A stretch of DNA of 64,000 bases from Marifrigoribacter sp965178585 (lineage in GTDB: Bacteria > Bacteroidota > Bacteroidia > Flavobacteriales > Flavobacteriaceae), in contig OZ238267.1 of the NCBI GenBank assembly GCA_965178585.1, forward strand, positions 1,736,001 to 1,800,000. The letters run 5' to 3'. The first letter of the stretch is position 1. The number at the start of each line of letters is the position of its first letter. Of the stretch, positions 15,196-24,865 are shown piece after piece. The notes under the pieces are model-generated. The model was given only the letters and a program-made list of their open reading frames with translations. It was not told the DNA's origin and did not search any database. Made by a program: the position numbers and the translations under genes.

Positions 15196-16359
15196 ATGAA
15201 AAGAATACTAATTATAGTCGTATTGCTAGTAGCAATCCCAGCTCTTAGAGCACAAAAAAAAGAAATTAAAAAAGCCCAACAAGCTGTTAAGGCAGGAAAC
15301 TTTTCTAGTGCCACTTCTTATTTAAGTCAGGCAAAAAGAATATTTGCTGCTGCAGATAATAAAACACGTGCAGAATATTATGTGGTTGAGGCCGAATTAA
15401 ATCTAGCCGAAAAACAATTAGACGTTAAACAAATAGAGCTAATTTCTAAATCCATAAAACGCGCAAATAGTTATGAGGTAACACCAACACTTCAAGCTAG
15501 AATTTCAGAAATTAATTTAAAAATTAATAAGTCTTCGGTAACTATTGCAGGGAGCGAGTTAGCAAATAAAAACTATTCGGGTGCAGCCATTCTGTATCAA
15601 AAAGCCTATCAATCTTCACAAGATACTATTCATCTACTCAAATCTGCTAGATGTTATTTACTTGCTAAAGAATATGAATATGCATACAAATCTTATAATA
15701 ATCTAATTAATATAGGTTACACTAATTCCAAATCTCAATTTGTAGCTACTAATGTAAGATCTAATAAAAAAGAGGCATTTCCATCTTTATATGAGCGAAA
15801 TGAAGCTATAGCAGAAGGTTTATACAAAAACCCTGAAATTATTACAACCAATAGCAAGCTACCTCAAATTTTGCGAGGATTAACTGTGGCAGCTATTCCT
15901 ATTGAAAAAGAATACGAAGCTGTAATCATTATTGATAGAGTATTAGCAAAAATGCCTGATAATAAAATGCTTCTAAATCAAGTTTCTCACCTTTATTTAC
16001 AATTAGATGCGCTTGATAAATATAATGCTGTAATAGATCAACTTATTAAAGATACTCCTAATGACCCAAATCTATATTATAATTCTGCTGTGACAAGTGC
16101 ACAAAATAACGATCTAGATAGGGCAAAGAGTTTTTACAAAAAAGTATTAAAAATAGATCCTAACTATATAAATGCGAAAGTGAATCTATCCATTCTATTA
16201 TTAGATCAAGATAAAATTATAACTAATGAAATGAATGAATTAGGTGAATCTGAAACTGATGCAAAAAGTTATAAAATTTTAAAGCAAAAAAGAATCAATT
16301 TATACCATGAAGTGATTCCATATTTAGCAAAGTATTGTAAGGTCACAACCTCAGAATAA
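15196..16359 (+). CDS. Secreted TPR-repeat protein, frameshifted near its C terminus
   Basis: Reading from ATG 15196 gives a signal peptide (MKRILIIVVLLVAIPALRAQ) and about 367 aa of helical repeats. TPR-like units are clear near the C terminus (DPNLYYNSAVTSAQNNDLDRAKSFYKKVL in two segments around residues 300-330). The protein is probably a periplasmic scaffold, as seen with other Bacteroidota TPR proteins. It ends abnormally (KYCKVTTSE). A +1 frame directly after about 16335 continues for 34 codons as PQNKDAAKKLKN... and ends in EED at 16438, which is the normal end of this kind of protein. One extra base therefore truncates it. An in-frame ATG at 15187 is also possible. Confidence 0.82.
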   Translation: MKRILIIVVLLVAIPALRAQKKEIKKAQQAVKAGNFSSATSYLSQAKRIFAAADNKTRAEYYVVEAELNLAEKQLDVKQIELISKSIKRANSYEVTPTLQARISEINLKINKSSVTIAGSELANKNYSGAAILYQKAYQSSQDTIHLLKSARCYLLAKEYEYAYKSYNNLINIGYTNSKSQFVATNVRSNKKEAFPSLYERNEAIAEGLYKNPEIITTNSKLPQILRGLTVAAIPIEKEYEAVIIIDRVLAKMPDNKMLLNQVSHLYLQLDALDKYNAVIDQLIKDTPNDPNLYYNSAVTSAQNNDLDRAKSFYKKVLKIDPNYINAKVNLSILLLDQDKIITNEMNELGESETDAKSYKILKQKRINLYHEVIPYLAKYCKVTTSE

Positions 16360-16493
16360 AGATGCGGCTAAAAAACTGAAGAACATATATAGCTTTATTG
16401 GTAAAGATACTAACTTAGCTATCTTGGAAGAGGATTAAACAATTAGAGTAATCATGAAATTTTTGAAAACTTTCAATTAACAGATTATACTAA

Positions 16494-16958
16494 CTATTTC
16501 CCGAATTTTTTTCCAACAGATAATCCAATTGAAACGGCACCAGTATGTCCATTTTTTGACTCATAAGCCACCTCAGGAGATAGATCCCAATAATTGCCAA
16601 ATTCAATTTCATAACTAAGACCTATCGTATAAATGAAATAGTTTTCCTCTTTTTCAAACTCAATTCCTGGCCCAGTAAAAACACCAAGCCCTTTTATTGG
16701 ATTATAAGATAAAATAATAGAAGAAGAAAATGGACTTTCTCTTTCTATTTCAGTACCGTCATTATCTGTGATGATATAATCAGAAATTTCAATGTCATTT
16801 TTTAAACTAAGAGCTATTTTTTCAGAAAATATGTATTCATAGGCAAAACCCCAAATACAATTTGCTAAACTAGATTTTCTTAGAATCGAGTATTTAAATA
16901 AAACTTGAGGATTGTACAGAATATTAAAATTAAACGAAATGCTATTTGATAATATTAA
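16494..16958 (-). pseudogene. Remnant of an outer-membrane beta-barrel protein gene lacking its 5' end
   Basis: An open frame of about 155 codons on the minus strand, ending at the TAG at 16494-16496, has no usable start codon or signal peptide. It shows alternating hydrophobic/polar strands typical of outer-membrane barrels and finishes with strand segments LSYEIEFGNYWDLSPEVAYE and SIGLSVGKKFGK, the latter a typical barrel C terminus. The frame is closed upstream by a stop at 16959-16961, and none of the preceding DNA looks like a barrel N terminus. A 191-bp palindromic element starts 60 bp further upstream. I read this as a gene whose beginning was lost. Confidence 0.72.
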
Positions 16959-17019
16959 TTAGATAATATGTTTAATGACCCGTGAAGAATGTTTCTAATG
17001 ATTTAGTATGACTGTGGGA

Positions 17020-17210
17020 TATTTGACATAGTAAAAATTATAGCTACGTTTATTATTATAATAAAACTAGAAGTAAAATGGCTGTAACATAATTGTTGAC
17101 GATATAATACGCTAACGCGTAAGTTATATCTACAATTATGTTAAATACACGGTATTCGCCATTTTACAGACATAATGCAAAATGTACTATAATTAATATT
17201 ATGTCAAATA
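17020..17210. repeat. 191-bp nested imperfect palindrome, MITE-like
   Basis: Successive paired arms fold this stretch into one long hairpin: TATTTGACATA (17020-17030) with TATGTCAAATA (17200-17210); AATTATAG (17036-17043) with CTATAATT (17187-17194); GTAAAATGGC (17073-17082) with GCCATTTTAC (17158-17167); TAACATAATTGT (17085-17096) with its 12-bp complement (17132-17143); GATATAA (17101-17107) with TTATATC (17124-17130); TACGC with GCGTA around a TAAC loop (17108-17121). GATATT occurs at both edges (17018-17023, 17211-17216) and could be a target duplication. There is no coding content. Whether other copies exist cannot be seen here. Confidence 0.75.
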
Positions 17211-17345
17211 GATATTATTGACATCTCTCCCTTATACTAAAAATAATAATTATAAGTTAAACGTTCGCTAATATTAAAGTTGATATATATCATCATAAAT
17301 GTGTAAAGAGATTCCTATTTTTACTAATTCATAAAAACAATAAAA

Positions 17346-17816
17346 ATGAATTATAAATTTAAATTTTTAACACTTCTCTTTTGCGCTTCATTAGTATTAA
17401 GTTGTAATGAGAATAAAAAAGAAACTACTAAAGTTAAACAACAACCTTTAACAAAAAAAGTTGAAACAAAAACTTCAGCTATTTCTATCGATACTGTTAT
17501 TCCTATTAATAAAGTACCTGAAAATGTAGCTTCTTTGGAAGAACTTTTTTCTAAGAAAGATACTTACGCTAATAAAAGTATTATCATAAGTGGAAAAGTT
17601 ACAAAAATAAATAATGGTATTATGAATCGTAATTGGGTACATATTAGTGACGGTACCGAGTTTCAAGATAAAAAAACCTTAACCATTACAACTAGTGAAA
17701 TAGTAGCTATTGACGATTTAGTAACTTTTAAAGGGACTTTAGTTTTAAATAAAGACTTTGGCTACAACTATGTATACGACATTCTATTAGAACAAGGTGA
17801 AAGCGTCCAAAAATAG
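17346..17816 (+). CDS. Lipoprotein with OB-fold domain
   Basis: A 156-aa lipoprotein (lipobox VLSC at about residue 20, followed by a Lys/Thr-rich linker). From about residue 60 the sequence reads like the small secreted OB-fold domain found in many Bacteroidota and Proteobacteria: a KSIIISGKVTKI strand, NWVHISDGT, LTITTSE, then VTFKGTL and DFGYNYVYDILLE. Such domains are annotated as nucleic-acid-binding-like, and some occur next to cytochromes; the ligand is unknown. It sits after the palindromic element and before the SLC12-type transporter, without a clear operon. Confidence 0.72.
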   Translation: MNYKFKFLTLLFCASLVLSCNENKKETTKVKQQPLTKKVETKTSAISIDTVIPINKVPENVASLEELFSKKDTYANKSIIISGKVTKINNGIMNRNWVHISDGTEFQDKKTLTITTSEIVAIDDLVTFKGTLVLNKDFGYNYVYDILLEQGESVQK

Positions 17817-17980
17817 ACTTTAAACTAAGATAGTTTTTATAATATAAGTAACTAGAATACTCTTATTCATTTACAATCAATAAAATAAGTGATTAAATCC
17901 ATTTTATAGAAGTAATTATTTCATTAGTTTTATTGAAATAATCATTCATTCATTAAACCTTATTTAAGAAGTTCCTTTTC

Positions 17981-20173
17981 ATGGAAAAACCAACTAAAAC
18001 AGCTAAAAAATTTGGGACTTTTGGTGGCGTATTTACTCCTACTTTATTAACCATATTGGGTGTAATTATGTACTTGCGTATGGGCTGGGTTGTAGGAAAC
18101 GCAGGGCTTTTAGGCGCTTGGTTAATTATATTTATATCTTTTTTAATCACGTTATGCACGGCACTTTCTATGTCGGCTATTACCACTAATATTCGTATTG
18201 GAGCAGGTGGCGCTTATGCAATTGTTTCACAGGCTTTAGGCTTAGAAGTTGGTGGTAGTTTAGGAATACCACGTTATATATCACAGGGTCTAGCAGTTAC
18301 CATGTATATATTTGGTTTTAGAGAAGGTTGGCTGGGAATCTTCCCAGATCACAATGCCTTTTTAGTAGATATTATCGTTTTTGTAGTGCTCTTTACCATT
18401 GCATATATAAGTGCTAACCTAGCTATTAAGACACAATATATTATTATGGGAATTATTGTCTTATCACTGGTTTCTATATTGATAGCAGCCTATAATGGGT
18501 CCATGCAGATTCCTACTAGTGAAGCTTTAAGTTGGGGTTCCTTTAAAGGGTCGGTAGAAAACGGATTTAGCGGTAGTAATTTCTGGGTCGTCTTTGCGGT
18601 CTTCTTCCCCGCCGCCACTGGAATAATGGCAGGTGCAAACATGTCTGGTGAATTAAAGAATCCAAAACGAAACATACCTAAGGGAACACTTTGGGCGATT
18701 GGCGTTAGTTTTGTAATTTATATACTCCTAGCCTTTTGGATTTCTAGAAGTGCCACTGAAAGTGAGTTGATTTCTAACTATTATATTATGGTTGAAAAAG
18801 CCTACTACGGTCCTATCATTATTGCAGGAATATTGGGAGCTACCTTTTCTTCGGCTTTAGCTTCTATTATTGGTTCATCACGAATCTTATTCGCTATGGG
18901 AGAACATAAGGTAATCCCCTACTCTAATTTTTTAGCTGGACAAAGTAATAATGGCCAACCAAGAAATGCCATGATGGTCACGGGAATCCTAATTTTTTTA
19001 ACGCTCTTATTAAGAAATATTAATGCGGTAGCTCCATTGGTAACCCTGTTCTTCTTAATCACTTACGCAATGATAAACATCGTGGTAATTATTGAGCAAA
19101 ACCTTGGTTTAATAAGTTACCGACCTGTTTTTAAAATACATAAATGGGTGCCATGGTTCGGTCTTGTTTCTTCTGTATTTGCCATGTTTATCATTAATCC
19201 TACAATTAGTTTAGTATCCATTATGATTGTATTGGTGGTTTATTGGTACTTATCAAGGCAAAATTTAGAAACACCGTTTGAAGATGTACGTTCCGGTTTA
19301 TTTGTTTCCTTTGCAGAATGGGCAGCTAAACATACTTGGGGTATGAAAAAAATGCAACAACGTGCCTGGAAAGCTAACTTAATGGTACCCGTTAGAGATG
19401 TTAATGGTTTAAAAGGAACCTTTGAATTTTTACGAAACATAGCTAAACCCAAGGGATCCATAAAACTATTGGGTATAGAACCCTATTCTGAAACTAGTTC
19501 ATTAACAGATGAATTAGAAGCAATTTCTTCTTCCTTTAGAGAAAAAGGTGTTTTTTCATCATCTTCCGTAATTCATACTTCTGAATTTGCTAAAGGTATC
19601 AATTATAGTAGTCAGGCATTACAAGGTGCTTTTTTCAAACCTAATATTGTTTTTTTAAATCTTCAAGATCACGATGATTATGAAAAGGAATTAAGACCAG
19701 TTATGAAAGAATCTATAAGGCTTGAGATTGGGATTTTACTCTATTTATCGCATCCTACTGCCCTACTAGGTCAACGTAACACGATTAATGTTTGGATTAG
19801 TGACCGACAAAGTAATTGGAACTTAGGTTGGGATATTGGAAACTTAGATCTTTCACTTTTAATAGCCTATAAACTTAAAATGAATTGGGATGCTCGTATT
19901 CGCTTAATAACCGTAATTACAGATCCTAATGAAGAAAAGAATGCTAGAGAGTTTCTTAATTCTTTAATTAATCTAGCACGATTACCAGAGACTTTAACCG
20001 AAATTCATATTGGAGATTTTAATGCTATTATCACAAAAGCGCCTCCAGCAGATTTAAATATTTTTGGAATGAATGAAGATCTAGACTTTGAATTTGTAAA
20101 AGAAATGTCGGTTAAAACAAAAAGCACTTGCCTGTTTGTAAAGGACTCTGGCCATGAGAGTATTTTAGCGTAA
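17981..20173 (+). CDS. SLC12-type cation-chloride cotransporter family protein
   Basis: A 730-aa inner-membrane transporter of the APC superfamily. The opening TFGGVFTPTLLTILGVIMYLRMGWVVG is the hallmark of SLC12 cotransporters (quoted in two parts: TFGGVFTPTLLTILGV and IMYLRMGWVVG). About 12 helices span residues 18-420, with FPAATGIMAGANMSGELKNP, the conserved segment after helix 6. The cytoplasmic C-terminal 300 residues resemble the SLC12 regulatory domain. Ion specificity (Na, K, Cl) or an amino-acid substrate cannot be read from sequence. It is monocistronic by spacing; a 9-bp inverted repeat (17915-17923 with 17934-17942) lies just upstream. Confidence 0.85.
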   Translation: MEKPTKTAKKFGTFGGVFTPTLLTILGVIMYLRMGWVVGNAGLLGAWLIIFISFLITLCTALSMSAITTNIRIGAGGAYAIVSQALGLEVGGSLGIPRYISQGLAVTMYIFGFREGWLGIFPDHNAFLVDIIVFVVLFTIAYISANLAIKTQYIIMGIIVLSLVSILIAAYNGSMQIPTSEALSWGSFKGSVENGFSGSNFWVVFAVFFPAATGIMAGANMSGELKNPKRNIPKGTLWAIGVSFVIYILLAFWISRSATESELISNYYIMVEKAYYGPIIIAGILGATFSSALASIIGSSRILFAMGEHKVIPYSNFLAGQSNNGQPRNAMMVTGILIFLTLLLRNINAVAPLVTLFFLITYAMINIVVIIEQNLGLISYRPVFKIHKWVPWFGLVSSVFAMFIINPTISLVSIMIVLVVYWYLSRQNLETPFEDVRSGLFVSFAEWAAKHTWGMKKMQQRAWKANLMVPVRDVNGLKGTFEFLRNIAKPKGSIKLLGIEPYSETSSLTDELEAISSSFREKGVFSSSSVIHTSEFAKGINYSSQALQGAFFKPNIVFLNLQDHDDYEKELRPVMKESIRLEIGILLYLSHPTALLGQRNTINVWISDRQSNWNLGWDIGNLDLSLLIAYKLKMNWDARIRLITVITDPNEEKNAREFLNSLINLARLPETLTEIHIGDFNAIITKAPPADLNIFGMNEDLDFEFVKEMSVKTKSTCLFVKDSGHESILA

Positions 20174-20238
20174 CTAGTAAATATTACATTACTCTTTTTA
20201 TTTAATTTTTAGTGAGGATAAATCAAGATTAAATAGAT

Positions 20239-20246
20239 TAATTTTG
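20239..20246 (+). promoter_or_regulatory. Putative -7 promoter box (TAATTTTG) next to the start codon
   Basis: A perfect TAnnTTTG match only 6 nt before the ATG at 20253. If used, the MFS transcript would be leaderless or nearly so. Confidence 0.4.
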
Positions 20247-20252
20247 TAATCT

Positions 20253-21464
20253 ATGCAAAAACATAACATCTCTCAATTAGAATTTGTGGCCATGATGGCA
20301 TCTTTGATGTCTGTTGTTGCATTAGCTATTGACGCTTTATTGCCTGCATTAGATATCATAGGAATTTCTATTGCTACTACATCTGCAACAGATAATCAAT
20401 TACTTATTACGATGATCTTCTTAGGATTGGGATTTGGTCCTTTATTATTTGGTCCTATATCAGATAGTTTAGGTCGAAAGCCCATGGTATTTGTAGGTTT
20501 TGGTGTTTTTTTTATTGCAAGCATCATATGTGTTTTTTCAGAAAGCTTAGAAATGATGATTTTTGGAAGAATATTACAAGGTATTGGATTGTCTGCTCCC
20601 AGAACTATTAGTATTGCAATCATTCGTGATATTTATAGTGGTGACCGAATGGCAAAAATAATGTCATTTGTGGTAGTGGTATTTCTATTAGTACCCATCA
20701 TTGCTCCTGCTTTGGGGAAATATGTATTAGATCATTTTAGTTGGCAAGCTATATTTTATACTCAAATTGGTTTTAGCGCTATTATAGCATTTTGGTTTTG
20801 GAAACGGCAACCAGAAACTCTTATGGAAGAGAATAGGATAAAATTCACAAAAAATTTATTTGTGGATGGTTTTAAAGAATTAATCAAATACCCAACTACT
20901 ATGGGTTATACCGTAATTTCTGGGTTTGTCACAGGATCCTTTATGGTATATTTAAGTAGTTCCCAACAGGTTTTTCAAGATCAATATTTTATGAAAGAGG
21001 AATTCCCATTTATATTCGCTGGCCTTGCTATAGCTATGGGATTAGCAATTTTCTTAAATGGAATATTTGTAATGAAAATTGGTATGAAAAAAATAATTCA
21101 CTATTCTATGGTTGGGTTTATGCTAATATCCCTGTTATATATTCTCATTTTTATGCAATCTCCAAATCCATCAATTGAGGTATTGTTATTATTTTTTGCT
21201 CTTCAGTTTTTTGCAATTGGTTTCTTATTTGGTAATTTAAGAGCTATGGCTATGCAGCCTGTAGGTCATATTGCTGGAATCGCTTCTGCTATTACAGGTT
21301 TAATTTCTACACTAATGGCAGTACCGATAAGTATATTTATTGGTAGGTATGTAACAGAATCTGTAATTCCTTTATTTATGGGGTTCTTGGTATGCTCTAT
21401 GTGTTCTATTTTTATTCTTGTATACTTAAATCAGCTTTCAAAAAACAAGAAAACCACATCTTAA
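20253..21464 (+). CDS. Bcr/CflA-family MFS multidrug efflux transporter
   Basis: A 403-aa major facilitator with 12 predicted helices. The motif-A-like loop GPISDSLGRKPMV (around residues 69-81) and FGRILQGIGLSAPR (motif C region) are typical of the Bcr/CflA drug:H+ antiporters, as are the conserved Asp in LAIDALLPAL (helix 1) and the RDIYSGDRMA loop. It probably exports drugs or metabolites at the cytoplasmic membrane. The substrate is not predictable. The stop codon lies inside the left arm of the following terminator hairpin. The promoter box sits unusually close to the start. Confidence 0.92.
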   Translation: MQKHNISQLEFVAMMASLMSVVALAIDALLPALDIIGISIATTSATDNQLLITMIFLGLGFGPLLFGPISDSLGRKPMVFVGFGVFFIASIICVFSESLEMMIFGRILQGIGLSAPRTISIAIIRDIYSGDRMAKIMSFVVVVFLLVPIIAPALGKYVLDHFSWQAIFYTQIGFSAIIAFWFWKRQPETLMEENRIKFTKNLFVDGFKELIKYPTTMGYTVISGFVTGSFMVYLSSSQQVFQDQYFMKEEFPFIFAGLAIAMGLAIFLNGIFVMKIGMKKIIHYSMVGFMLISLLYILIFMQSPNPSIEVLLLFFALQFFAIGFLFGNLRAMAMQPVGHIAGIASAITGLISTLMAVPISIFIGRYVTESVIPLFMGFLVCSMCSIFILVYLNQLSKNKKTTS

Positions 21465-21483
21465 AAGCTTAAGATGCGGTTTT
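21450..21483. terminator. Bidirectional terminator hairpin, copy 1
   Basis: Arms AAAACCACATCTTAA (21450-21464) and TTAAGATGCGGTTTT (21469-21483) pair with one mismatch around AAGC. It overlaps the MFS stop codon and also faces the end of the convergent VPS10-like gene. A near-identical hairpin is at 24866-24898. Confidence 0.85.
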
Positions 21484-21503
21484 AATTATTAGTTCTAATA
21501 AAA

Positions 21504-24500
21504 TTATTCTTTTCCTTTACGACCTGGTGTATAGGGTGCTCCAGCAACTATTAGTTGATCTTCTAATTGCTTCATTTCAGCCATAAGTTTTTCAACTTGC
21601 TGTTTTATAGGCTGAAAATCTTTTTTTGCAATTGCATAACTATCTCTATGAGTTTTAGTCGGACTCGATGTCGAATATTTTTGTTCATAACCAATTGTAA
21701 ACAAACGGTTGACTGCACTTGGCTCTTGATCTATATCCAATCTCGATTTTAAACCATCACCATAAAGCTGAGTATTTAAATCTTTTATTTTGCTTTCAAT
21801 TTCTAAAGTAGATTTCGTTAAATCTTCCATTGGAAGTTTAGACAGTTTAATAGCTTCCTTAATGTATTTAATCTTACCATTCATATCGTCCAGTAGGATC
21901 ATTGAAACTTCCATTTCTGCTTCTAATTCAGCTATTTGATTTTGGAAAGCTACTTTATCTGCTCTATTATCAGCAGGCATTACTGTATTATCCAATGCTT
22001 TTACCTCAAATGAAACTGGAGAAACCAAACTACTTATATTAGCAGCTTCAATCAATTTCATTTCTACAGTATACATTCCAGGATCTACTAAAGTTCCTTC
22101 ATTTTTTCCAGCAAATGGATTATAAAAGTCTGGTGTGCTAAAATCGATCGCTGCTTTAACAGGATATCTTAAATCCCAATGGAATCGATTCAATCCTTTG
22201 CTAATACCTTTTGTCATCTTATTTACAATCGTTCCGTTAGCATCTTTAATTTCAAATAATAATTGTGGTTTTATCTCATCCTTTTCTGCTTTTAATTCTT
22301 CATAACTAGGATAAGGAGCGTTCTTTTTTTCTTTAATTTGCTCTTTTTCTTTATTCTTACGTTTGTCTTTTAAGGATTCAAAACTACCATTGTAATAATA
22401 GGTAATCATAGCTTCTGGACCTAAATTAGGTGAAGTATAAAAATTATCACCTTGAAATGATTTACCAGGTAATCCTAAAGGACGACTTTTTTCCCACATT
22501 AGAGCGGTACGAATCGAATAAATTTCCGATTTGCTTGGAGCTGAATTTTCTATTGATCTCAATGAAGAATAGTCGTCTAAAACATAAAAACCCCTACCAA
22601 ATGTTCCTAAAACAAGGTCATTCTCTCTTTCTTGAATAGCAATGTCTCTAACTAAAGTTGTAGGTAATCCATTCGCTAATTGTTTCCAACGCCCCCCTGC
22701 ATTTGGTGTGAAATAAACTCCAAATTCAGTACCACAAAATAATAAATCTTTATTTATGTGATCTTCTTCAAACGCATATACACTACCTCGTTCTGGTAAA
22801 TTACCACTGATTGATTTCCAACTATTTCCTTTGTCTTCAGATTTAAAAACATAAGGTTTAAAATCACCGTATTTATGATGATTAAAAGCAACATATATCA
22901 CATTAGCATTATGCTTAGAAGCATATACATTATTCACATATGAACGATTTGGAGCCCCTGAAATATTGCTAATTTTACGCCAAGTACCTCCTCCATCTTC
23001 AGTTATTTGTATTAATCCATCATCGGTTCCAATTACAATTAAATTTTCATCTAAAGGAGATTCAGATAAAGCTACAATGGTACCGTATGGTGAAGTAGAT
23101 GCATTTTTTGCAACTGATTCAATACTTACAATACGATCGTAAACTTTTAAAGTATTTCTATCTATTTGCTGAGATAAATCTTCACTTATTACATTCCAAC
23201 TATTTCCATAATCATCAGACCTAAAAACTTTATTGGCTGCAAAATACAGTCTTCCTTTTTTATGTTTACTTACCGCTAAAGGTGCATCCCAATTCCAACG
23301 ATAAGCATCCTCCCCTTTTCTTTCCTTAGGTTGAATACCTACTTCTTCACCACTTTTCTTATCATATCTAGCTAAAAATCCGTATTGAGATTGCGCATAA
23401 ACGATATCTGGATTATATGGATCAATCTGAGATTCGAATCCATCACCACCATGGGTAATAAACCAATCGAAATTAGTAATTCCATGGTCAGTAATAACAC
23501 GTGAAGGACCACCAATACTAAAGTTGTCCTGAGTACCTCCGTAAACATTATAAAAAGGAGCATCATTATCTACAGCTACTTTATAAAATTGGGTAACCGG
23601 AATATTTTCTTTAAAATCCCACGTTGAACCTGCATCAAAGGTTTCATATACACCACCATCACTTCCTACTAACCAATGTTCAGTGTTATAGGGATCGATC
23701 CACATACAATGATTATCAATATGTTTATAATCTTCACCAACAATACTAAAAGACCTACCTCCATCTTTGGAAACACTCATCCAAGTATCCATTGAATAAA
23801 TGGTATTTTCATCTACAGGGTCAGCAATAATTTCTTGATAATAGTTACCACTTGTTTTATGTCCACTCATTTTTTCCCAACTAGAACCTCTGTTAGTACT
23901 TCTAAAAAAACCTCCTTTTCCTTCTGCAGCCTCAACAATAGCATAAATGATTTCTGGATTTGCTGGTGAAATAGCCAAGCCAATACGTCCTAATTCTGTA
24001 CCAGGTAACCCATTATCAGATTTAGTCCAAGTTTCTCCTCCATCTCGACTCATATGCAATCCAGATCCAGGTCCACCTCCTACATACGTATAAACATGTC
24101 TTCTACGTTGAAAAGTAGAAGCATAAAGTATATCAGGATTTCTAGGGTCCATAACAACATCATTCACTCCAGTATGCTCATCTACTGTTAACACAGCATT
24201 CCAAGATTCACCACCATCGGTAGTTTTATATAATCCTCGTTCCCCTCCTTTGCTCCATAAAGGACCAATAGCAGCAACGTAAACCACATCAGAATTATCT
24301 GGATGAACAACTATTCTACCAATATGCTCTGAAGTTTTCAAACCCATATTCTTCCAACTAGATCCTCCATCGGTAGATTTATAAATTCCATCCCCATAGT
24401 TAACAGATCTTTGATTGTTATTTTCTCCACTTCCTACCCAAATTGTATTAGAGTTATTTGGATCAATCGTTATACAACCAATAGAAAAAGATCCTTGTCC

Positions 24501-24773
24501 ATCAAATATTGGTGAATATTCAATACCAGCGTTAATAGTTTTCCAAACCCCTCCTGCTGAACTGGCTACATAATACTCATATGGGTTATTTGGATTTACA
24601 GCAATATCTGAAATTCGTCCTGAAGTTAATGCAGGCCCAATACTTCTCCATTTCAACCCATCTATTTTGATGGTGTCTAATGCTTGTTTATCTTCCTTTT
24701 TAGATTTTTGTGAATAGGCAGTATTTATACCCATAGTGAGTAATAGAATAAAAATAAAAGTAAGTTTTTTCAT
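21504..24773 (-). CDS. Secreted VPS10/sortilin-like beta-propeller protein
   Basis: A 1089-aa protein with a signal peptide (MKKLTFIFILLLTMGINTAYS). Residues about 40-760 contain many BNR/sortilin-type repeats with the Asp-box pattern S/T-x-D-x-G-x-(S/T)-W (STDGGSSW, TTDGGESW, SRDGGETW, TEDGGGTW, SEDKGNSW), indicating two large beta-propellers. The C-terminal third has a beta-sandwich region and a long coiled region (950-1080) ending in a basic tail. No T9SS sorting domain is visible. Homologues are annotated as glycosyl hydrolase (BNR) or VPS10 proteins, but no catalytic residues can be assigned, so binding or scaffold roles are as likely. A paralogue starts at 63004. Confidence 0.88.
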   Translation of the reverse strand: MKKLTFIFILLLTMGINTAYSQKSKKEDKQALDTIKIDGLKWRSIGPALTSGRISDIAVNPNNPYEYYVASSAGGVWKTINAGIEYSPIFDGQGSFSIGCITIDPNNSNTIWVGSGENNNQRSVNYGDGIYKSTDGGSSWKNMGLKTSEHIGRIVVHPDNSDVVYVAAIGPLWSKGGERGLYKTTDGGESWNAVLTVDEHTGVNDVVMDPRNPDILYASTFQRRRHVYTYVGGGPGSGLHMSRDGGETWTKSDNGLPGTELGRIGLAISPANPEIIYAIVEAAEGKGGFFRSTNRGSSWEKMSGHKTSGNYYQEIIADPVDENTIYSMDTWMSVSKDGGRSFSIVGEDYKHIDNHCMWIDPYNTEHWLVGSDGGVYETFDAGSTWDFKENIPVTQFYKVAVDNDAPFYNVYGGTQDNFSIGGPSRVITDHGITNFDWFITHGGDGFESQIDPYNPDIVYAQSQYGFLARYDKKSGEEVGIQPKERKGEDAYRWNWDAPLAVSKHKKGRLYFAANKVFRSDDYGNSWNVISEDLSQQIDRNTLKVYDRIVSIESVAKNASTSPYGTIVALSESPLDENLIVIGTDDGLIQITEDGGGTWRKISNISGAPNRSYVNNVYASKHNANVIYVAFNHHKYGDFKPYVFKSEDKGNSWKSISGNLPERGSVYAFEEDHINKDLLFCGTEFGVYFTPNAGGRWKQLANGLPTTLVRDIAIQERENDLVLGTFGRGFYVLDDYSSLRSIENSAPSKSEIYSIRTALMWEKSRPLGLPGKSFQGDNFYTSPNLGPEAMITYYYNGSFESLKDKRKNKEKEQIKEKKNAPYPSYEELKAEKDEIKPQLLFEIKDANGTIVNKMTKGISKGLNRFHWDLRYPVKAAIDFSTPDFYNPFAGKNEGTLVDPGMYTVEMKLIEAANISSLVSPVSFEVKALDNTVMPADNRADKVAFQNQIAELEAEMEVSMILLDDMNGKIKYIKEAIKLSKLPMEDLTKSTLEIESKIKDLNTQLYGDGLKSRLDIDQEPSAVNRLFTIGYEQKYSTSSPTKTHRDSYAIAKKDFQPIKQQVEKLMAEMKQLEDQLIVAGAPYTPGRKGKE

Positions 24774-24865
24774 AATAGAATATTGGTTAAAAAATTAAAA
24801 CGGTAAGATATACACTTTTGAAATTTATAACAAAATATGTAGTGAAATTGGGTTAATAAAATAAG

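Noticed and set aside
17073..17167. Integron attC site in the 191-bp palindrome.
   Set aside because: The RYYYAAC/GTTRRRY core pair could not be placed, no integrase is present, and the arms extend far beyond an attC site.
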